Assembly: GCA_036736205.1 (NCBI GenBank)
Contig: DAINMX010000002.1
Coordinates: 16,898 to 80,897 of the forward strand
DNA length: 64,000 nt
Direction: 5' to 3'
Source of the DNA: XYA12-FULL-58-9 sp001798605
Lineage (GTDB): Bacteria > Myxococcota > XYA12-FULL-58-9
In this document: piece after piece, positions 8,799-16,893 of the stretch
Layout of the letters: every line of letters starts with the position of its first letter
How positions within the stretch are numbered: the first letter of the stretch is position 1
Translations under genes and position numbers: made by a program
Notes under the pieces: model-generated
The model's input: the letters and a program-made list of their open reading frames with translations, nothing else
Told to the model about the DNA's origin: nothing
Databases searched by the model: none

Positions 8799-10121
8799 TC
8801 AGGAGTGCTCTTCGAGACTCGCCAGAATGGCCGCGGCACCGGGGTGATCCGGTGCTACCTCCAAAAGGCGCTCTATGGTTTCCTCGGTACGCCGGCGCGC
8901 AGCACGGCGTTCGTCTTCGGTGGGTGCGCCCAAGGCCAATTGAGCTTCAATCGAAGCGAGCTCGAGGAGGAGAGGGACGCTCTGGCCGGAGATGGCAACG
9001 CCTGCCTCGGCGGCCCTCCGTGCCGCGGTGGCGCGTCCCAGGCGTCGTTCGCTACGCGCCAACAACAGGTAGTGCTCTGCCACGGCAGGTTCGAGTCGAG
9101 TGAGATCCACGTACGTATCCCGGGCAGTCTGGAAATCCTGGGTCTGGGTGGATGTCGAAGCAAGCACACGTGCCACGTCGACGTCAAATGGATCACGTCG
9201 ATGTGCCTCACCCAGAGCGGCGGCCGCTTCGTTGGCCCTCTCGCCCGCATGCCTTGCCATACCAAGAATTCGCCATGGTTCGGGATCGAGAGGACTCAGC
9301 TCGGCAGCCACTTCGAGTCGATTGACCGCCTCGGTCTCGAGTCCACGGTGCAATGCCACCAGCGCTGCAACTTTGAGCACCCGCGGGTGTGGTACCTCCT
9401 CCACCAAGGCTTGCGCACGTACCAGGGCCGTCGTTTCGGGGGTCCCCTTTTCCAATCCAACCAAAATGTCTTGGAGCGTGCGCTCAACGCCTGGGTTGAG
9501 CTTTGGCTCTGCACCGTCGATGGCCGTGCCCAGAATCCGGCGAGCCTTGTTGATCTCTTCAGGCGTCACATCGAGCGCGAGAACACCACGCAGCACCGCA
9601 ACGGCCTCAGCGTACTCTTCGCCATCAACCAAGACCCGCGCCATAGCCAGTCTCACGTCTACTCGCGCGGGTGCGAGTCCCGCCGCCCTTTCCAGATATG
9701 ACAGTGCGTCGACATTGCCAGCGTTGAGGGCAACCAGCCCACGACGGTATTCAATCTCAGCGTGATACGCCGGGGGAGACAGTTCCAGAGCGCGCGCCAG
9801 AGCAATGTCAGCATCGCGGGAGCGGCCTGCCACAGCAGCGCGCATCCCCTCGATATACAGAACGACGGGCTCCGACACTTTGCATCTCGAGACCTTTGCC
9901 GCCGGATCACCGACACCGCCGAGTTGGTGCCAGATCTCGACGAACTCTGTTGCCACCCTCACATCACGGGGGTTCTCGCACACAGCTTCGGCAAAAGCCT
10001 CGTAGGCCTCAACTGCCCGCCCTTCACGGGCGAGAACCTCTCCACGCTCGATGGCACTTGACGGCAACAAATGGCCGCATGCCGAAATGGCCAGCAAACC
10101 CATCCAAGATAGATACCGCAT
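8799..10121 (-). CDS. TPR-repeat lipoprotein
   Basis: 440 residues from ATG 10121. The signal peptide ends in the lipobox ISAC (Cys15), followed by about ten helical repeats of the TPR type, with A-x-A-x3-L and D-P/N patterns such as LDPEPWRILGMARHAG and ALGEAHRRDPFDVDVA. TPR lipoproteins act as assembly or protein-protein adaptors, for example in outer-membrane insertion or social motility. No specific partner can be read from the sequence. The next gene downstream is a small Ig-like lipoprotein. Function beyond scaffolding is not known. Confidence 0.82.
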   Translation of the reverse strand: MRYLSWMGLLAISACGHLLPSSAIERGEVLAREGRAVEAYEAFAEAVCENPRDVRVATEFVEIWHQLGGVGDPAAKVSRCKVSEPVVLYIEGMRAAVAGRSRDADIALARALELSPPAYHAEIEYRRGLVALNAGNVDALSYLERAAGLAPARVDVRLAMARVLVDGEEYAEAVAVLRGVLALDVTPEEINKARRILGTAIDGAEPKLNPGVERTLQDILVGLEKGTPETTALVRAQALVEEVPHPRVLKVAALVALHRGLETEAVNRLEVAAELSPLDPEPWRILGMARHAGERANEAAAALGEAHRRDPFDVDVARVLASTSTQTQDFQTARDTYVDLTRLEPAVAEHYLLLARSERRLGRATAARRAAEAGVAISGQSVPLLLELASIEAQLALGAPTEDERRAARRRTEETIERLLEVAPDHPGAAAILASLEEHS

Positions 10122-10123
10122 CG

Positions 10124-10435
10124 TCAGTAACTAGCAGCTCCCCTGCGCCTTGACCATCCGCTGAAAACACGGACGGAGACCAAGAAGCCTTCGGCCACGA
10201 AACCTCCCGCTGGGGGCACCGGCCAGCGCGTATGGGTCTGGCTGAATCCAGGACCCGTGTTCAGATATACCTTCCAATAGTCGCCGCCAACGTCTCTCCA
10301 GACCGTTTCGATGTGCGAGAAATCACCCGTCTGGACCAAATCGCGGAGATCATCGCCGTTGATATCCATGGTGCGCCAAAATTCGGCATTCAGCGACCAC
10401 CCTACGGCAAAGACGGCAAAGAAGCCTTCGGCCAC
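10124..10435 (-). pseudogene. Fragment of VCBS/FG-GAP-type repeat protein
   Basis: About 103 codons that match one repeat and part of the next of a VCBS-like beta-propeller family. Visible marks are TMDINGDDLRDLVQTGD, WKVYLNTGPGF and a THTRWPVP strand, after which the repeat restarts with VAEGFLVSV. There is no signal peptide, no ribosome site, and only a GTG start at 10435. The frame continues upstream without interruption to the TGA that ends the preceding small gene, so the fragment reads as sequence stranded behind a stop. Full-length proteins of this kind have many such repeats. I therefore treat it as a remnant, though translation of a short protein cannot be excluded. Confidence 0.55.
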
Positions 10436-10450
10436 TGTGGCTTCATGCTT

Positions 10451-10789
10451 TCACTTCTGGGGAACGGCCATCAGTTTTAACTTCCGTTCTTCCAAGGCAG
10501 CGATCTGCGACTTGAGGCACTTCAACTCGCGATTGATCTTGGTCAGCTCTGCCTTCGTTTGCCTCTGTTGCAGGTAGTCGGCCCCGTGCTTGGCGTGGAC
10601 CAGCGCCTCAACCTCCCGCCGCAGCAATCGCAGCCATGGATTCCCGTAGATTGAGTGCTCCCGGTATCGTAGCTTGCCGGCCCGGATTGCTTCGACGATC
10701 TCGTCTTGCGTCAGCCCAAACTCCTTGCGCGCCGTCTTGTCGCTGAGAGTGGCACCCTTGCAGTTCCAATCGGTTTCCACGTCGTTCAT
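10451..10789 (-). CDS. Small HTH-like and coiled-coil protein
   Basis: 112 residues. The first ~70 residues resemble a compact helix-turn-helix unit (ARKEFGLTQDEIVEAIRAG, then an aromatic basic segment), similar to excisionase-like or MerR-like DNA-binding folds. The C-terminal ~40 residues are a charged coiled coil (ELTKINRELKCLKSQIAALE). Proteins of this build occur in accessory regions, possibly as DNA-binding regulators, but I do not recognise the family. It lies in an island with gene debris and two SEC-C proteins. The reading frame behind its stop continues directly into a VCBS-type fragment. Confidence 0.55.
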   Translation of the reverse strand: MNDVETDWNCKGATLSDKTARKEFGLTQDEIVEAIRAGKLRYREHSIYGNPWLRLLRREVEALVHAKHGADYLQQRQTKAELTKINRELKCLKSQIAALEERKLKLMAVPQK

Positions 10790-10886
10790 TGGTTCGATCC
10801 TGTGCAGGTCAGCATCCCGAGAGGATCAGGTTGAAGCCCAACGCGATCTCCTTGCCCTCCTCGGGGTTCAAGGTAGTCCTCGTATC

Positions 10887-12274
10887 TCATGGCTGCTCCG
10901 CGGTTACGCCGACCTGGCCACCGCCCCCTTCAAGGCCCGTCATGGCTGCCTCGAGCTCGGCCACGAGCCGCGGATCACCCGTGAATCCACCGATACCTTT
11001 GGGCAGCTGCTTGACCCGTTTGGAGTAGCCCTTCTTGAACGACACTCCTTCGCCGTTGTCCATCAGCCCCAGCTCGACCAGAAAATCAATGAAGCATGGA
11101 AAGCCCAGGCCGGCCGCTGCGGCGCGATAGGGCCCTGGGCAAAACATGTCGAGCTGCCCGGCCAGAAAACGGTCAGCACTCTCGGGTGAGATCAATGCGG
11201 CAAAAGGCGACGGACCCTGGTTGTCTAACGAGTCTTGCCGATGCTTGCGAGCTTTGGGCCCTCCTGCCTTGTTCTTCTCATCGTGGCGATCACACACGAA
11301 GAGACAAAGCTCGAACCGCGCCAATTCTGCGCGCAATCGTGGCCAAGAGCGACGTTCCCAGAGCCACATCGAGAACTGCACGGTCAGCAGGAAGACTCGT
11401 TGTACCCATTTCGCCACGTCACCGCCAATCACGAACTCGTGGCGCTTCCATATAGGTTGCAGTCGGCCGGTGCGGATCTCGATGTAGTCCTGCCACCAGG
11501 GGAAACCGTCTCTGAGCCTGTAGGCTTTGGTCGCAGCCAAGAACGCGGCATCGTCCTGCGCCAAGCTCGGGTTTCCTTTCACGTGTTTTTCGATCTCCAA
11601 CCCGAGCGCAATGTCGGCAAGCTCCGCCTTGCCGTAGGGCATGATGTTGTTGTCCTTCTTGATGGCCGGCCACGCAGCGTTGATGGCGTCGACGAGCTCG
11701 TCCAGGTGATCGTAGAACATGACCCGATGCACGATGCGGAAGAACTCGTCGATGCCTTTGGCCGCGCTTTTTGCGAGCGCCATGAGCGGAGCTCGGAGCT
11801 CAGTCCCGGTCAGGAGAGCATTTTCGACCCGCCACGAGTCAAACCAATGGGCCTCGGCTTGGAACGCATCCGGATGGCGCTGCTCGACCAGATCAATCAC
11901 AGCGCCGAAATCCGACACGCGGCCATAGTGTTGCAGCGAGCACAGACTCTCGACGAGATCGAATGCGACACCGCCGTCGAGTTCGGGCTCCGACTCAATC
12001 GCACCTTTCGCCAACCACAGCTTCTCATCCAGTGAGGCCTTCTCGTAGCGCTTCCAGAAGGATTCCCAACGCTCGCCTTCGGGATCCTTCTTGGGACGTT
12101 CGACCTTCGCCTTAATAGCCTCGTGTGATCCGTCAAAGTTGGCTCATCGAAGCTTGGTTCCAATTGTCGGTGTGACGCCCGCGCTGCATCAGCCGCGGCA
12201 TCCTTGGTCCAGCAGCACTTCTTGTATTTCTTTCCGGAGTTACACGGACACGGCTCATTCCGCCCAATTTTCAT
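10887..12274 (-). pseudogene. SEC-C motif protein, frameshifted
   Basis: The gene opens at ATG 12274 with a SEC-C zinc motif (MKIGRNEPCPCNSGKKYKKC) followed by a short linker. Around 12140-12150 the sense passes to another frame, which continues for about 420 residues to 10887. In that second frame a TGA lies at 12144-12146 and only ATT, CTG and TTG codons follow it, so an independent start is unlikely. One missing base near this point would join the two parts. The downstream part is helical with no recognised domain. The start overlaps the stop of the upstream HEAT-like/SEC-C gene by ATGA. Either the gene is decaying or the read has a one-base error here. Confidence 0.6.
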
Positions 12275-13239
12275 TTGCCCACTCCGCTTTGGTGGTCTGA
12301 TGCCCAATGGCACTTCTTGTATTTCTTGCCGCTGCCGCACCAGCAGCGCTCATTGCGCCCGAGCCTTCTCGAGGGCACGCCATACCCTCGGTTCGGACTG
12401 AGACTGGGTGACGCCGTCGAAAGCAACGGCATGGAGCTACGCATGTCCACCACAGGTGTGCCGCGACCTTTTGGGGCGTCGAGTTTTGGTGGCTGGGTTG
12501 GGTTGGGCGCTACTCGTCGTTGTCTGAGGCTATCGAAGTATTCATGCAGAACGTGTCGATAGCGCCCGGCAAGCTCCAGCGCTTGTCCGTACTTCTGCTG
12601 ATGGCTCGGGGTCAGTCTCCCGCCCAGCTTCTGAATGGCGGCCTGCATCTCAATGACCGCGTGGTTGGCAAATGGGCTGCCGTTGTCCACGATTTCGAAA
12701 GCATCAAGCCGACGCGCAAGACATTCGAGCCCGCGGGGATCGCCGTAGTCCGCGAGCCAACCGGCGGCCCTGTCCGGGTTCTTCTCCAGCTCCCTCAGCA
12801 AGATTTGAAAAAGTCCTTCGTCACGAACCCCGAGACATGGCAGGACGGCACAAAGGCTATGTCGAAGCTCGTCATCATCGGTGGCCTGGTACGCGAGGAG
12901 CGCCGGTTCAAAGGCCACCTGGCCCATGCGTTTCATGGCTTCAATGGTTCGGTCGTGAATCCAGGAAATGCCCTCCGTCCTCTTCAAGATCTCCAGCATT
13001 GGAGCGACGGCATCGGCAGCTTGAAGATCGGCAAGAAGCCCAACCGCGTGGACTTTGGCGGTACCTGCGTCAACGTCATCTATTCGCGACGATGGCGCCT
13101 CCTTCAGAAGCGCCAACAAAGGTTGGGCCACCGCCTGCCCATGACTGAGGATGCGTTTGCGCGTCTCTTCGGGGAGTCTGTCGCCAGACCGAGCCAGTAT
13201 CTCATGGAGCGATTGAACGGAAAATGGGGGCGTGGTCAC
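12271..13239 (-). CDS. HEAT-like repeat protein with C-terminal SEC-C motif
   Basis: About 322 residues from GTG 13239, preceded by GAGGG at 8 bases; a TTG at 13254 is the alternative. The body consists of helical HEAT-like repeats (for example AKVHAVGLLADLQAADAVAPMLEIL and a DYGDPRGLECLARRL unit). The extreme C-terminus carries a SEC-C zinc motif, LGRNERCWCGSGKKYKKCH, close to that at the tail of SecA. SEC-C motifs bind zinc and mediate contacts with SecB or ribosomes. The next gene overlaps by ATGA and begins with a second SEC-C motif, so the two products may work as a pair. The partner is frameshifted in this sequence. Confidence 0.7.
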   Translation of the reverse strand: MTTPPFSVQSLHEILARSGDRLPEETRKRILSHGQAVAQPLLALLKEAPSSRIDDVDAGTAKVHAVGLLADLQAADAVAPMLEILKRTEGISWIHDRTIEAMKRMGQVAFEPALLAYQATDDDELRHSLCAVLPCLGVRDEGLFQILLRELEKNPDRAAGWLADYGDPRGLECLARRLDAFEIVDNGSPFANHAVIEMQAAIQKLGGRLTPSHQQKYGQALELAGRYRHVLHEYFDSLRQRRVAPNPTQPPKLDAPKGRGTPVVDMRSSMPLLSTASPSLSPNRGYGVPSRRLGRNERCWCGSGKKYKKCHWASDHQSGVGK

Positions 13240-13250
13240 GGTGGTTTCCC

Positions 13251-13642
13251 TCAATTCAACCCCAACGCCATAGCCGCCGCCTTGACCTCACCGTAAAAGA
13301 TCGGGTCCACGTACTCCATGACGTCGGCATTCACGTCCAAGAAGTTCCGCTTGTTCTCGATGGAGATGAGCGCCCGCTTGGTGCCCGGGCTGTAGGTGAC
13401 ATGAACACCATGGCTCCACCGGCCCCGGAGTTTACATTTATGTTTTGTATCATACATTCCGTCCAGCACGGCCCCGCAACTCTCTTCCAGCCAGCGCGTA
13501 TGGGTCTCAGGTCCAAGTAGTGACTGTTCACCCATCCCGACTTTCCATCAATGGTGTAAACTTTCCACCAGGAATACTGGCCAACCCATTGGCGCTCACC
13601 GCGATGTTCGACACAAACCGCATTTCGCGGCAGAGTCGACAA
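13251..13642 (-). pseudogene. Truncated, frameshifted SH3b-domain gene
   Basis: The first frame encodes the second half of a bacterial SH3 domain (QYSWWKVYTIDGKSGWVNSH, then YLDL) but lacks the N-terminal strands and the signal peptide expected for this family. Near 13510-13530 the sense moves to another frame, which encodes about 85 plausible residues (including SPGTKRALISIENKRNFLD) to a stop at 13251. One missing base explains the shift. Its 5' break coincides with a duplicated 39-base segment copied from the neighbouring gene's end, so the truncation looks like a recombination junction. The stop lies next to the start region of the HEAT-like/SEC-C gene. Confidence 0.6.
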
Positions 13643-13743
13643 GCGCGCACAGATACCGCGTGATCTCTTGGGCCGGCAAGCATCTCACTACTGTCCGGTC
13701 CTGAGCGCGCGCAGATACCGCGTGATCTCTTGGGCCGGCAAGC
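13643..13743. repeat. 39-base direct repeat pair
   Basis: Two 39-base copies lie at 13643-13681 and 13705-13743, differing at one position. The right copy is the coding end of the membrane protein gene (LPAQEITRYLRAL). The left copy lies beyond that gene's stop codon and directly abuts the broken SH3b gene. It is probably a scar of a local duplication or an illegitimate recombination event. Confidence 0.85.
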
Positions 13744-14326
13744 CAGTGTCACTTTGCAGGACTTCTACAACGGTATTCTCGTCCTTGGAGGCTAGCATGT
13801 TCAGGACATAGTCACGCCGTTTGTCCAGAAGATGGTTCGCGAAACGCCGCGGGCTCCCGGACAACAATCCACGCAGCAAAAAGGCGAGATTGTTGAGGAT
13901 GAACCCGGGTGTGATGAAAAGAGAGATGAGCCCCCACCAACCAAGGCAAAGGGTGTGCCGAGTCATTTTCACGAAGGCTTTGGCGCTACAGGATCGGCAG
14001 GAGAATACCGACAGCTCGCGCATGAGCATGACTACGACAAGCCCAGTGAGTTGGAGGTAACGCACGGGCGCGGTGGGCTTCGACGCACCACATATTGGGC
14101 ATTGCGATGGCGGGATGGCCTCACGACCCTTGAACGGGCGGATGACGCGCACCGCGATTGCAATGATCGCAATCAGCCCTGTAAACGGGAAGAACAGCCA
14201 AAGAATGTCGCGGTGCTCCGGGACTGCAATGAAGCCGGCAATCCAGGCTCCAAGGACACCATACGAGAGCGTTGTCCCAGCAAGCCCGGCGGGTTGGTTG
14301 AAGTGGTCTTTGATGGGGTTTGACAT
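13688..14326 (-). CDS. Membrane protein with CxxC zinc-ribbon-like motifs
   Basis: About 212 residues from ATG 14326, with GAGG 10 bases upstream. It has two membrane helices near the N-terminus (a YGVLGAWIAGFIAV segment and a WLFFPFTGLIAIIAIAV segment), then C-x2-C (CPICGASK) and a second C-x2-C (CRSCSAK), which together could form a zinc ribbon. A further hydrophobic segment follows around residue 150, and the C-terminal tail is charged. I do not recognise the family. A longer frame starting upstream would read through a tandem 8-base repeat. The last 39 coding bases are duplicated just downstream. It sits in the island of broken and accessory genes. Confidence 0.6.
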   Translation of the reverse strand: MSNPIKDHFNQPAGLAGTTLSYGVLGAWIAGFIAVPEHRDILWLFFPFTGLIAIIAIAVRVIRPFKGREAIPPSQCPICGASKPTAPVRYLQLTGLVVVMLMRELSVFSCRSCSAKAFVKMTRHTLCLGWWGLISLFITPGFILNNLAFLLRGLLSGSPRRFANHLLDKRRDYVLNMLASKDENTVVEVLQSDTGLPAQEITRYLRALRTGQ

Positions 14327-14337
14327 GCAGCTATCGC

Positions 14338-14361
14338 CTCCATGGCTCCATGGCTCCATGC
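14338..14361. repeat. Three tandem 8-base units before the membrane protein gene
   Basis: CTCCATGG at 14338-14345 and 14346-14353 is followed by CTCCATGC at 14354-14361. On the coding strand each unit carries GGAG, and the one nearest the gene supplies the GGAGG-like ribosome site of the ATG at 14326. Upstream ATGs in the same frame run through the repeat, so a change in copy number would change both the reading frame and the ribosome-site context. Confidence 0.8.
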
Positions 14362-14386
14362 ATCGCAACTGGATCCATTTGCCGTC

Positions 14387-14875
14387 CTACTTCCGAAGCT
14401 CATCCCGAAGTGCCAGGAGCACCGGCACAAGAAGTTGATCCTTGGCGCGTCCAGTCCCTGACTTGATCTCGATCAGGGTATCGAGGTCGAGCACCCGGAG
14501 GCGCATGGAACCATCTTCAAAGACGGTGGTATGCGGCGCGAGTTCATCGAAACCACGGCCATCATGGAGCCGGCAGAGCGGATCAATGGGTCCGAGGACA
14601 GTTGAAAGGTTGAGCTGGCCCCCGCCGGCAAGATGGTCCTTTGCCGGGCGCAGCCGCCGCTCTCCAGGCTCACGAAAATAGGCGTCGAGCCGTTCCAGCA
14701 CTGCAAGCAACCGGTCAATGTTCTCTGGCGTACGCCGGTGAACGATATCAAGATCTTGTGTAGCCGTAGGTGCGCCGTGCAATATGGCAGCAGCCCCGCC
14801 TACGACGATGAACTCCACGCCCGCATCCACAAGAGAGTGGAGAAGGGTGTCGAGATCTGCCTCACTCGGGTGCAT
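14387..14875 (-). CDS. Nucleotidyltransferase-fold protein (AbiEii/MenT-like toxin candidate)
   Basis: 162 residues. The N-terminal half shows the minimal nucleotidyltransferase signature: FIVVGGAAAILHG followed by QDLDIV, giving the GG...DxD pattern of Pol-beta-type enzymes. Similar standalone proteins serve as toxins (AbiEii, MenT) or as parts of MNT/HEPN modules. The start codon lies inside the last codons of an 80-residue upstream gene (14-base overlap), as is common in toxin-antitoxin operons. The C-terminus (EIKSGTGRAKDQLLVPVL) is typical of this group and has a conserved lysine-rich helix. Toxin activity is inferred, not shown. Confidence 0.7.
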   Translation of the reverse strand: MHPSEADLDTLLHSLVDAGVEFIVVGGAAAILHGAPTATQDLDIVHRRTPENIDRLLAVLERLDAYFREPGERRLRPAKDHLAGGGQLNLSTVLGPIDPLCRLHDGRGFDELAPHTTVFEDGSMRLRVLDLDTLIEIKSGTGRAKDQLLVPVLLALRDELRK

Positions 14876-15104
14876 GACGATGGAACTTGCTCAAGGCCTT
14901 TTGTGCGCGCGTTGCGACTCGCAAGCGCTCCCGCGGCGATCGCCGAAGACTAAGCTGCAGCAGCGTACGATCAACCTCGGACGCAGCTCTCCTGAACTGC
15001 TCCAGGCTCGCCGATTGGGGTTGTGCGGGTTTTGGCGGAGGATGATCCATCTGACTACGATATCGTAACACGCCGATGAAAGGGAAGTGTTCGTTCCACG
15101 TCAT
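14862..15104 (-). CDS. Small basic protein upstream of nucleotidyltransferase (antitoxin candidate)
   Basis: 80 residues from ATG 15104, with GAGGAG 9 bases upstream; an internal ATG at 15050 lacks a ribosome site. It is proline-rich around residues 21-32 and then helical and arginine-rich (EVDRTLLQLSLRRSPRERLR). No recognised domain. Its stop overlaps the nucleotidyltransferase start by 14 bases, which implies coupled translation. A short protein encoded just ahead of a nucleotidyltransferase is the usual place of the antitoxin. The role is inferred from position only. Confidence 0.55.
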   Translation of the reverse strand: MTWNEHFPFIGVLRYRSQMDHPPPKPAQPQSASLEQFRRAASEVDRTLLQLSLRRSPRERLRVATRAQKALSKFHRHAPE

Positions 15105-15223
15105 CCCGCGGATCTCCTCGTTGTCGACGTAGACAACGGACTCTTCTTCGCTGGCGATAATCGCCAGGTTAGTCTCGACTTCATGGCAACATGAACTTAA
15201 AGATGTGCTAGGCTGAGTGGGTC

Positions 15224-15925
15224 ATGGATGAGTTGTCCGCCGCATTGTTGCTGACCGCTGTCGGGGTTGCCGTCACCCATACGCTTCTGGGGCCTGATCA
15301 CTACCTCCCATTTATCATGTTGGCCCGAGCCAGGCACTGGAGTTGGGCCAGGACGCTCCTCGTGACCGCTGCATGTGGTCTAGGACACGTGCTCGCTTCT
15401 GTTGCCCTCGGAGGCGTCGGTCTCGCCATCGGCGCGGGCATTGGCAGCATCGAAGCGACAGAGCTCGGACGCGGGGACTGGGCCGCATGGCTGCTCATCG
15501 CCTTTGGCGTCGCCTACGGCGTTTGGGGTGTTCGACGCGCCCTGAAAGAACGCGGTCTCGAACCCCACCCCCATGGGGGACACGTCCACGTACACACCCA
15601 CGGCGCGGCCACACATCAACATGGCGAGGAACTGCCGGGCTCGAGCGTGACCTTCTGGACACTGATGATCGCTTTCGTCCTTGGGCCTTGCGAACCGCTC
15701 ATCCCCCTGTTCTTGGTGCCGGCGAGTCGCGGACGCTGGGACGTGGCCATCGTCACGGCGGTCGTCTTCTCCGTGGTCACCATCGCCACCATGCTCGCGG
15801 CCACCGCTTTTGCCCTAGCCGGTCTCAAGAAACTCCCCCTCGGACCACTCGAGCGCTGGGCACACACCATGGCAGGCGGCGTGGTTGCCGCGAGTGGTCT
15901 GGCTATCATCACCTTGGGTTTGTGA
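15224..15925 (+). CDS. NicO/UreH-like metal transport membrane protein
   Basis: 233 residues with six likely membrane helices. The first helix carries HTLLGPDHYLPF (residues ~19-30), resembling the His/Asp motif of the NicO and UreH transporters, and a second GLGHVLAS motif follows. Between helices 3 and 4 lies a histidine-rich loop (HPHGGHVHVHTHG...HQHG, residues ~113-132) that could bind nickel, cobalt or zinc. A GPCEPLIP motif opens the second half, as in the DsbD/NicO superfamily. Transport of a divalent metal across the inner membrane is likely, but the direction and metal are uncertain. It stands alone between divergent and convergent neighbours. Confidence 0.72.
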   Translation: MDELSAALLLTAVGVAVTHTLLGPDHYLPFIMLARARHWSWARTLLVTAACGLGHVLASVALGGVGLAIGAGIGSIEATELGRGDWAAWLLIAFGVAYGVWGVRRALKERGLEPHPHGGHVHVHTHGAATHQHGEELPGSSVTFWTLMIAFVLGPCEPLIPLFLVPASRGRWDVAIVTAVVFSVVTIATMLAATAFALAGLKKLPLGPLERWAHTMAGGVVAASGLAIITLGL

Positions 15926-15940
15926 GCCAATCGAAACCAG

Positions 15941-16780
15941 TCAACGGCGAGAGAGCAGTCTGACCTCGATGATCGTCTCGCCAGCGCCGATGAAATCGCC
16001 GCTCTTGATAACGGCACGTCTGACTCTCTGTTGGTTGAGCACAGTGCCATTGACGCCGCCAAGATCAACCAATTCAATGGCGTCGCCAGCATCAACGAGA
16101 ATGAAATGGCGACGGGACATCCGCATGTCACCAGGAATCGACACCTCGACGTTTTCCCCACGGCCAAAATCGATGGACTTGCCAGCCTTAAGCCAATGCC
16201 TTTGTCCCTTTGCAGGACCGCTAACCACGATAAGCTCGGCCGCGGCCACTTCACTGGTCGATTCTCGCCCGGGAGCGTCACCAACCCAGGTTGCAGCTTC
16301 ACCGCCTGGCATTGCCGCTGCGGACATGGGCGAGTGCGGGACCTTGTAATGCTGCTCGATAGCCTGACGCACCTGGGTCGCAGTGCTCACCAACGGCCGC
16401 ACCACCATACCCGTTTTGAACTGCAGATTGTCGATGAGTTGAATGTTGGTGGGATCAGCCATGGCAAGAACCAATCGGCGACGATGCCCCTCGCGCTCCA
16501 GACGCACTGGTATCATCAAGCTCGCAAACGCCTCCGAGACGCTGACGGTGCGCAGTGCCTCCTGTGTGGGCGTCGTGTGAATCAGATCAATCGCCGGCAG
16601 ATGCAGTGCCCTTGACAGGACATCCAGAATCACATCCTCGGTGGTCAAACCGAGCTGCAGAATCACTTCACCTAGCTTGGGACGGCGGACCGCGTGGCGC
16701 TGATGTTCCAGCGCTGCCTCGATCTGTTTGCGGGAGAGAACTCCCGCCTGCACCAACAGCTCTCCCAACCGAGCTCGCAT
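15941..16780 (-). CDS. T2SSE_N-FHA fusion protein
   Basis: About 279 residues from ATG 16780, with GAGG 10 bases upstream; GTG at 16789 is too close to that site. Residues ~1-145 match the N-terminal domain of GspE/PilB ATPases: LGELLVQAGVLSRKQIEAAL, then LGEVILQLGLTTEDVIL, then PAIDL and LAMADPTN. This is the MshEN-type fold, which in several proteins binds c-di-GMP. No ATPase domain follows. Instead residues ~180-279 form an FHA phosphothreonine-binding domain (IDFGRGENVEVSIPG, SRRHF, LGGVNGTVLN). It may adapt phosphorylation by Ser/Thr kinases to pilus or secretion machinery. That role is inferred. Confidence 0.82.
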   Translation of the reverse strand: MRARLGELLVQAGVLSRKQIEAALEHQRHAVRRPKLGEVILQLGLTTEDVILDVLSRALHLPAIDLIHTTPTQEALRTVSVSEAFASLMIPVRLEREGHRRRLVLAMADPTNIQLIDNLQFKTGMVVRPLVSTATQVRQAIEQHYKVPHSPMSAAAMPGGEAATWVGDAPGRESTSEVAAAELIVVSGPAKGQRHWLKAGKSIDFGRGENVEVSIPGDMRMSRRHFILVDAGDAIELVDLGGVNGTVLNQQRVRRAVIKSGDFIGAGETIIEVRLLSRR

Positions 16781-16893
16781 CTCAACCACACCTCACAATG
16801 CAACCCTGCACGGGGATGCTATCCGCATTCGCGCAAGAATCGAAGCTTTCGATGATTTCATTTCGACGAAGTTCGCTGTGAAAATCAGAATGC

